Position numbers and translations under genes: made by a program. From Halomicrobium zhouii (GTDB lineage Archaea > Halobacteriota > Halobacteria > Halobacteriales > Haloarculaceae): 64,000 nucleotides of DNA. This document shows, piece after piece, positions 61,015-64,000 of the stretch. The DNA is taken from positions 372,001-436,000 of the forward strand of contig NZ_FOZK01000002.1 in NCBI RefSeq assembly GCF_900114435.1, given 5' to 3'. Within the stretch, counting starts at the first letter, position 1. Each line of letters opens with the position of its first letter. Under the pieces are notes generated by a model. That model had not been told where the DNA came from. It saw only the letters and a program-made list of their open reading frames with translations, and made no database searches.

Positions 61015-62382
61015 TCACTCAGTGGGCGCCACGATCAACTCCGGCGACCGCAGGTACCGGACGACGAAGACGCCCGTCAGCAACGCGACCGTGCCGAGCG
61101 ACCAGAGGACGTTCGTCAGGCCGAGGCCGATCATCGCCACGCCGAGCGTGACGAACGCGACCCCCGCGAGGGCGTACCCGCCCGGCGCGCGGAAGCCGGG
61201 GTCGACGTCGGTCCGGTAGTATCGCAGGCCGACGAACGAGAGGAGGTTGATCGCGTAGGGAAGGCCGGTACCGACGATGGCCGAGACGACGAGCAACTGG
61301 AAGAAGTACTGAGGCACCGTCGCGAGCGCGCTGGCCAGCAGCGAGACGGCCGCCAGTCCCACCCACGGCACCTGGAACCGGTCGCTGACGGCGCCGAAGG
61401 GGCCGGGCAGGGTCCCGTTGCGCCCGAGCGCGAACAGCACCCGGCCGGCGCTCATCGTCCCGACGAGCATCGTCGTGAAGATGGCCACCAGCGCGGCGAA
61501 GGGGAGCAGGACGTCCCGCAACAGGGGGACCCCGAGGGCGGTGGCGGCGACCCCCAGCGGCGCCGTCACGGCGGAGTTACCCTCGACGAACGCCGACGGC
61601 GCGACCTGCCCGTGGAGGGCCACGAGCACCAGTCCGTAGAGGACGGTCGAGACCGCCAGCGACGCGACGATGGCGCGCGGAATCGTGCGTGTGGGCTCGC
61701 GAATCTCCTCGGCGCTGGCAGGGATGACCGTCCAGGCCCCGTAGGCGGTGATAGCCACCTGAACGGCGGCGAGGAACTGGACGGGACCGTCGAGGACGAA
61801 CGGGCGGTAGTTCGCCGGGTCGGCCCGGGCCAGCCCCAGCGCGGCGAAGACGACGAGAATCGCCAGTAGCAGGGCGGCGAACACGAGATTGACGCGGCTG
61901 GTGACGCTCACGCCGAGTGCGTTGACCAGAAAACTCAGTGCGATGCCGGTCAGGGCGATGGGGACGGCGTGGCCGCTCGCCGCCGGAACGATCATCCCGA
62001 CGTAGTCGGCGATGGCCAGCGCCGAGACGGTGATGCCGAACGCCCAGCCGACGCTGTAGGACACTCCCTCCAGGTAGCTGGCGAACGCGCGAACGACGCG
62101 GGACGGCCCGAGCGTCTCGTAGGGGAAGACGGCTGGCCCCCCGGCCTGTGGAAAGGCCAGCGACAGCTCGGTGTAACAGAGTGCGATGGTCGTCATCAGG
62201 ACACCCGCACCCATCCAGGCGACGATCGCCGAGGGGCCGGTCAGTCGCCCGGTCGTCCCGGGGAAGACGAAGATTGCCGACCCGACCATCCCGCCGACGC
62301 TCAGCAGGACGCACTCCAGCAGCCCCAGTTGCCGTTCCAGCCCGGTCGACGCGTTCCCGACCGCCGGCGACTCCTCGGACAT
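61015..62382 (-). CDS. APC-family amino acid permease
   Basis: 455 residues with about 12 helices. The N-terminal segment LLECVLLSVGGMVGSAIFVFPG is the conserved APC helix 1 (GxxxGxxIF), followed by SAIVAWMGAGVLMTTIALCYTELSL and GYALAGVAFVTLGVAM. It should import or exchange amino acids at the plasma membrane, driven by proton or sodium gradient. Substrate unknown. Its promoter region lies opposite that of the small membrane protein gene. Confidence 0.88.
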   Translation of the reverse strand: MSEESPAVGNASTGLERQLGLLECVLLSVGGMVGSAIFVFPGTTGRLTGPSAIVAWMGAGVLMTTIALCYTELSLAFPQAGGPAVFPYETLGPSRVVRAFASYLEGVSYSVGWAFGITVSALAIADYVGMIVPAASGHAVPIALTGIALSFLVNALGVSVTSRVNLVFAALLLAILVVFAALGLARADPANYRPFVLDGPVQFLAAVQVAITAYGAWTVIPASAEEIREPTRTIPRAIVASLAVSTVLYGLVLVALHGQVAPSAFVEGNSAVTAPLGVAATALGVPLLRDVLLPFAALVAIFTTMLVGTMSAGRVLFALGRNGTLPGPFGAVSDRFQVPWVGLAAVSLLASALATVPQYFFQLLVVSAIVGTGLPYAINLLSFVGLRYYRTDVDPGFRAPGGYALAGVAFVTLGVAMIGLGLTNVLWSLGTVALLTGVFVVRYLRSPELIVAPTE

Positions 62383-62496
62383 TCTGGTCCGACCTTCAGG
62401 CAGGGCCCACTTACCGTTTTCTGAATCCGATATGCATAACGGAATTGGAACGATCTCGACGGGTACCCCTTTCCGTGTCGCTGCAGTACCGCTGCT

Positions 62497-62697
62497 ATGA
62501 CCGACGAGAACCGCTCGCTGATCGCGAAACTGCTCGTGCCAGTGGGCACGCTGTACCTCGTCTCCCTCGCGCTCCAGCCGCCGCCGGCCCGGTGGGTCGG
62601 CCTGGGCTGTCTCGCCGTCGTCGTCCCGCTGCTCGTCGCCAGGGCGCTCGGCACGGTCGCGGGAATCGGGCCGTGGGCCGACGGTGAAGCCGACTGA
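62497..62697 (+). CDS. Small two-helix membrane protein
   Basis: 66 residues. Charged start (MTDENRSLIAK), two hydrophobic helices (about 12-27 and 32-55) joined by PPPARW, and an acidic end. No named family. Divergent from the APC permease gene and convergent with the SDR gene. The weak evidence is the clear amphipathic layout and normal halophile composition. Confidence 0.5.
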   Translation: MTDENRSLIAKLLVPVGTLYLVSLALQPPPARWVGLGCLAVVVPLLVARALGTVAGIGPWADGEAD

Positions 62698-62725
62698 TGC
62701 CGGCGACCACCTCGGGCACCGAGCC

Positions 62726-63463
62726 TTACACCTTCTCGGGTAACCAGCCGCCGTCGACTTCGATATTCTCGCCGGAGACGTACGCCGCGTCGTCGCCGAG
62801 GAAGAACAGGACGGTGGCCGCGATGTCCTCGAAACTCGCCGGCCGGTCGCGGGGCAGGTCGGCGGGGAACTCGTCGGAGTTCTCGACGACGTACGGCGAG
62901 ACGGCGTTGACGGTGATCCCGTCGTCGTCGGTGTCGCCGGCGAGCATCCGGGTGAACATCAGGACGCCCTTCTTGGCGACGAAGTACGGGAAGTTCTTCG
63001 GGCTGACCATGCTCTGCTCGGCAGAGGCGTAGCCGATGTTCACGATGCGACCCCACTCCTGATCGCGCATGCCGTCGAGTGCCCGCTTCGAGCAGAGGTA
63101 GGTTCCGGTGAGGTTCGTGTCCAGCACGAGATTCCAGGTGTCGAGGTCCATCTCGGCCCAGTGCTGAGGCGCGAAGGCGCCGACGTTGTTGACCAGGACG
63201 TCGACGGTCCCGAGTTCGTCCTCGACGGCGGCGAACATCCCGTCGACGCTGTCCGGGTCGGTGACGTCGCCCTGGACCGCCGTCGCCTCGACGCCCTTCT
63301 CGCGGGCGCTTTCGGCGACGTCCGCGGCGGCCTCGGCGCTACTGTGGAAGTTCACCGCCACGTCCGCGCCGCAGTCCGCGATGGCCAGGAGGAGCTCGCG
63401 ACCGATGCCCTTCGCGCTGCCCGTCACGAGTGCGGTCCGTCCCGAGAGGTCTGGCGTGGTCAT
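62726..63463 (-). CDS. Short-chain dehydrogenase/reductase (SDR)
   Basis: 245 residues from ATG 63463. Classical SDR: TGSAKGIG (dinucleotide binding), DVTDPDSVDG, NNVGAF, and the catalytic YFVAKKG (YxxxK) after a GYASAEQ segment; the usual Ser is replaced or shifted to the region GYAS. The C terminus FFLGDDAAYVSGENIEVDGG is typical of FabG-like enzymes. NAD(P)-dependent reduction of ketone substrates; precise substrate not known. Cytosolic. Confidence 0.9.
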   Translation of the reverse strand: MTTPDLSGRTALVTGSAKGIGRELLLAIADCGADVAVNFHSSAEAAADVAESAREKGVEATAVQGDVTDPDSVDGMFAAVEDELGTVDVLVNNVGAFAPQHWAEMDLDTWNLVLDTNLTGTYLCSKRALDGMRDQEWGRIVNIGYASAEQSMVSPKNFPYFVAKKGVLMFTRMLAGDTDDDGITVNAVSPYVVENSDEFPADLPRDRPASFEDIAATVLFFLGDDAAYVSGENIEVDGGWLPEKV

Positions 63464-63621
63464 GGGCACTGGTTCGCCCGGAGCGCCCTTTAGGTTCGTG
63501 TTCTCCCGGGACCCGGTTCGGCCACGCCGGGCGGCAGGCGCCACCGCGTTCACACGAGAGCGGGCCCGCGAGTCCAGCGAGCACGCTCGACGGATACCCT
63601 CCCCGTCGCGCGAATACAGTG

Positions 63622-63631
63622 AGATATTTAC
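63622..63631 (+). promoter_or_regulatory. TATA element for rnhA
   Basis: AGATATTTAC lies 23-32 bases before ATG 63654, a standard distance for a leaderless archaeal transcript. Confidence 0.5.
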
Positions 63632-63653
63632 GCCGTCGAAATAGGGTACCCGT

Positions 63654-64000
63654 ATGACCACGATCGTCGAGTTCGACGGCGCGTCGCGCGGCAACCCTGG
63701 TCCGGCCGGTATCGGCTATCGCGTCCTCCCGGACGGCGACGGCGTCGAGGGTCACGAGTACATCGGCGAGGCCACCAACAACGAGGCCGAGTACACCGCG
63801 CTGATCCGCGGCCTGGAGAGCGCCCTCGAGAAGGGCTACACCGAGGTCATCGCCGAGGGCGACTCCCAGCTCGTCGTCCGCCAGGTACGGGGCCAGTACA
63901 ACGTCGGCGCCGACAACCTGATTCCCCTGTACAAGGAGGCCCGCACCCTGGTCGAGGAGTTCGACGACTTCGAGATCCGCCACGTCAAGCGCTCGAAGAA
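63654..64000 (+). CDS. rnhA: Ribonuclease HI (partial, runs off the window)
   Basis: The 115 codons visible begin MTTIVEFDGASRGNPGPAG, the RNase HI start with the first catalytic Asp, then the NNEAEYTALIRGL helix with the catalytic Glu and the GDSQLVVRQVRGQY helix with the second Asp. Degrades the RNA strand of RNA:DNA hybrids. The final catalytic Asp/His region lies beyond the window. The TATA box at 63622 fixes the start. Confidence 0.93.
   Translation, partial: MTTIVEFDGASRGNPGPAGIGYRVLPDGDGVEGHEYIGEATNNEAEYTALIRGLESALEKGYTEVIAEGDSQLVVRQVRGQYNVGADNLIPLYKEARTLVEEFDDFEIRHVKRSK

Noticed and set aside
1-64000. tRNA, rRNA and CRISPR loci
   Set aside because: No T-loop-like GGTTCGAATCC with matching acceptor stems, no rRNA-like stretches and no regularly spaced identical repeats were seen on reading; a covariance-model scan could still find a tRNA I missed.

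Overview
The window is haloarchaeal chromosome. The evidence is uniformly high GC, very acidic proteins, TATA elements about 25-30 bases upstream of starts with little or no leader, Tat-type lipoprotein signals, a PGF-CTERM surface protein, an Lrp-TRASH copper regulator, membrane-protein/winged-helix gene pairs and a CWB2-type secreted protein. Dispersed elements carrying the segment ACTGAAAGGGCGAG look like those I remember from Haloarcula-type genomes, so Haloarculaceae is a reasonable but unproven guess.

Layout. 1-6.9 kb: tail of an unrecognised gene, a REC-GAF-PAS-GAF histidine kinase, a homing-endonuclease-repeat remnant, and a three-gene minus-strand operon (FAD oxidoreductase, small protein, MFS exporter). 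7.2-10.8 kb: a cluster of small lipoproteins and a membrane protein.

11-25.1 kb is the outstanding region: an apparent archaeal polymorphic-toxin (contact-inhibition-like) locus. A membrane-anchored cohesin-domain protein is divergent from a 1,736-residue secreted protein with signal peptide, type I dockerin, thrombospondin-3-like calcium repeats, a pretoxin region and a variable C-terminal payload. A 4-base-overlapping immunity-type gene follows. Downstream lie three orphan payload cassettes that repeat the pretoxin sequence, lack start signals and each carry a frameshift, while the immunity-type gene next to each is intact. All three orphan payloads end in D-x(n)-E-x-K nuclease-like cores. 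The arrangement resembles bacterial CDI orphan toxin/immunity arrays, but here surface display may rely on cohesin-dockerin contact.

25.3-28.9 kb: copper homeostasis (CopA ATPase, Lrp-TRASH regulator, CopZ-like chaperone). 29.1-32.6 kb: a translationally coupled operon for two proteins with related CWB2-like ectodomains, one of them fused to a Met-rich DUF4396-like membrane domain. 32.9-41.5 kb: a membrane/HTH pair, a saccharopine-dehydrogenase-like protein, lipoproteins, a CPA1 antiporter and MutL. 41.6-42.2 kb and 53.9-54.4 kb: long inverted-repeat elements, with a solo half at 57.0 kb. 42.4-53.8 kb: KDG kinase, a PGF-CTERM protein, an HTH/PIN toxin-antitoxin-like pair with a palindromic candidate operator, GNAT, YgfZ/GcvT, an APH-like kinase, AzlCD, a LolA-like protein and a second HTH/membrane pair. 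54.7-64 kb: geranylgeranyl-reductase-family protein, a BNR-repeat protein, UvrA, a LURP-one protein, an APC permease, an SDR and the start of RNase HI. No rRNA, tRNA or CRISPR array was seen. All calls rest on reading the sequence and remembered family motifs; no searches were run.
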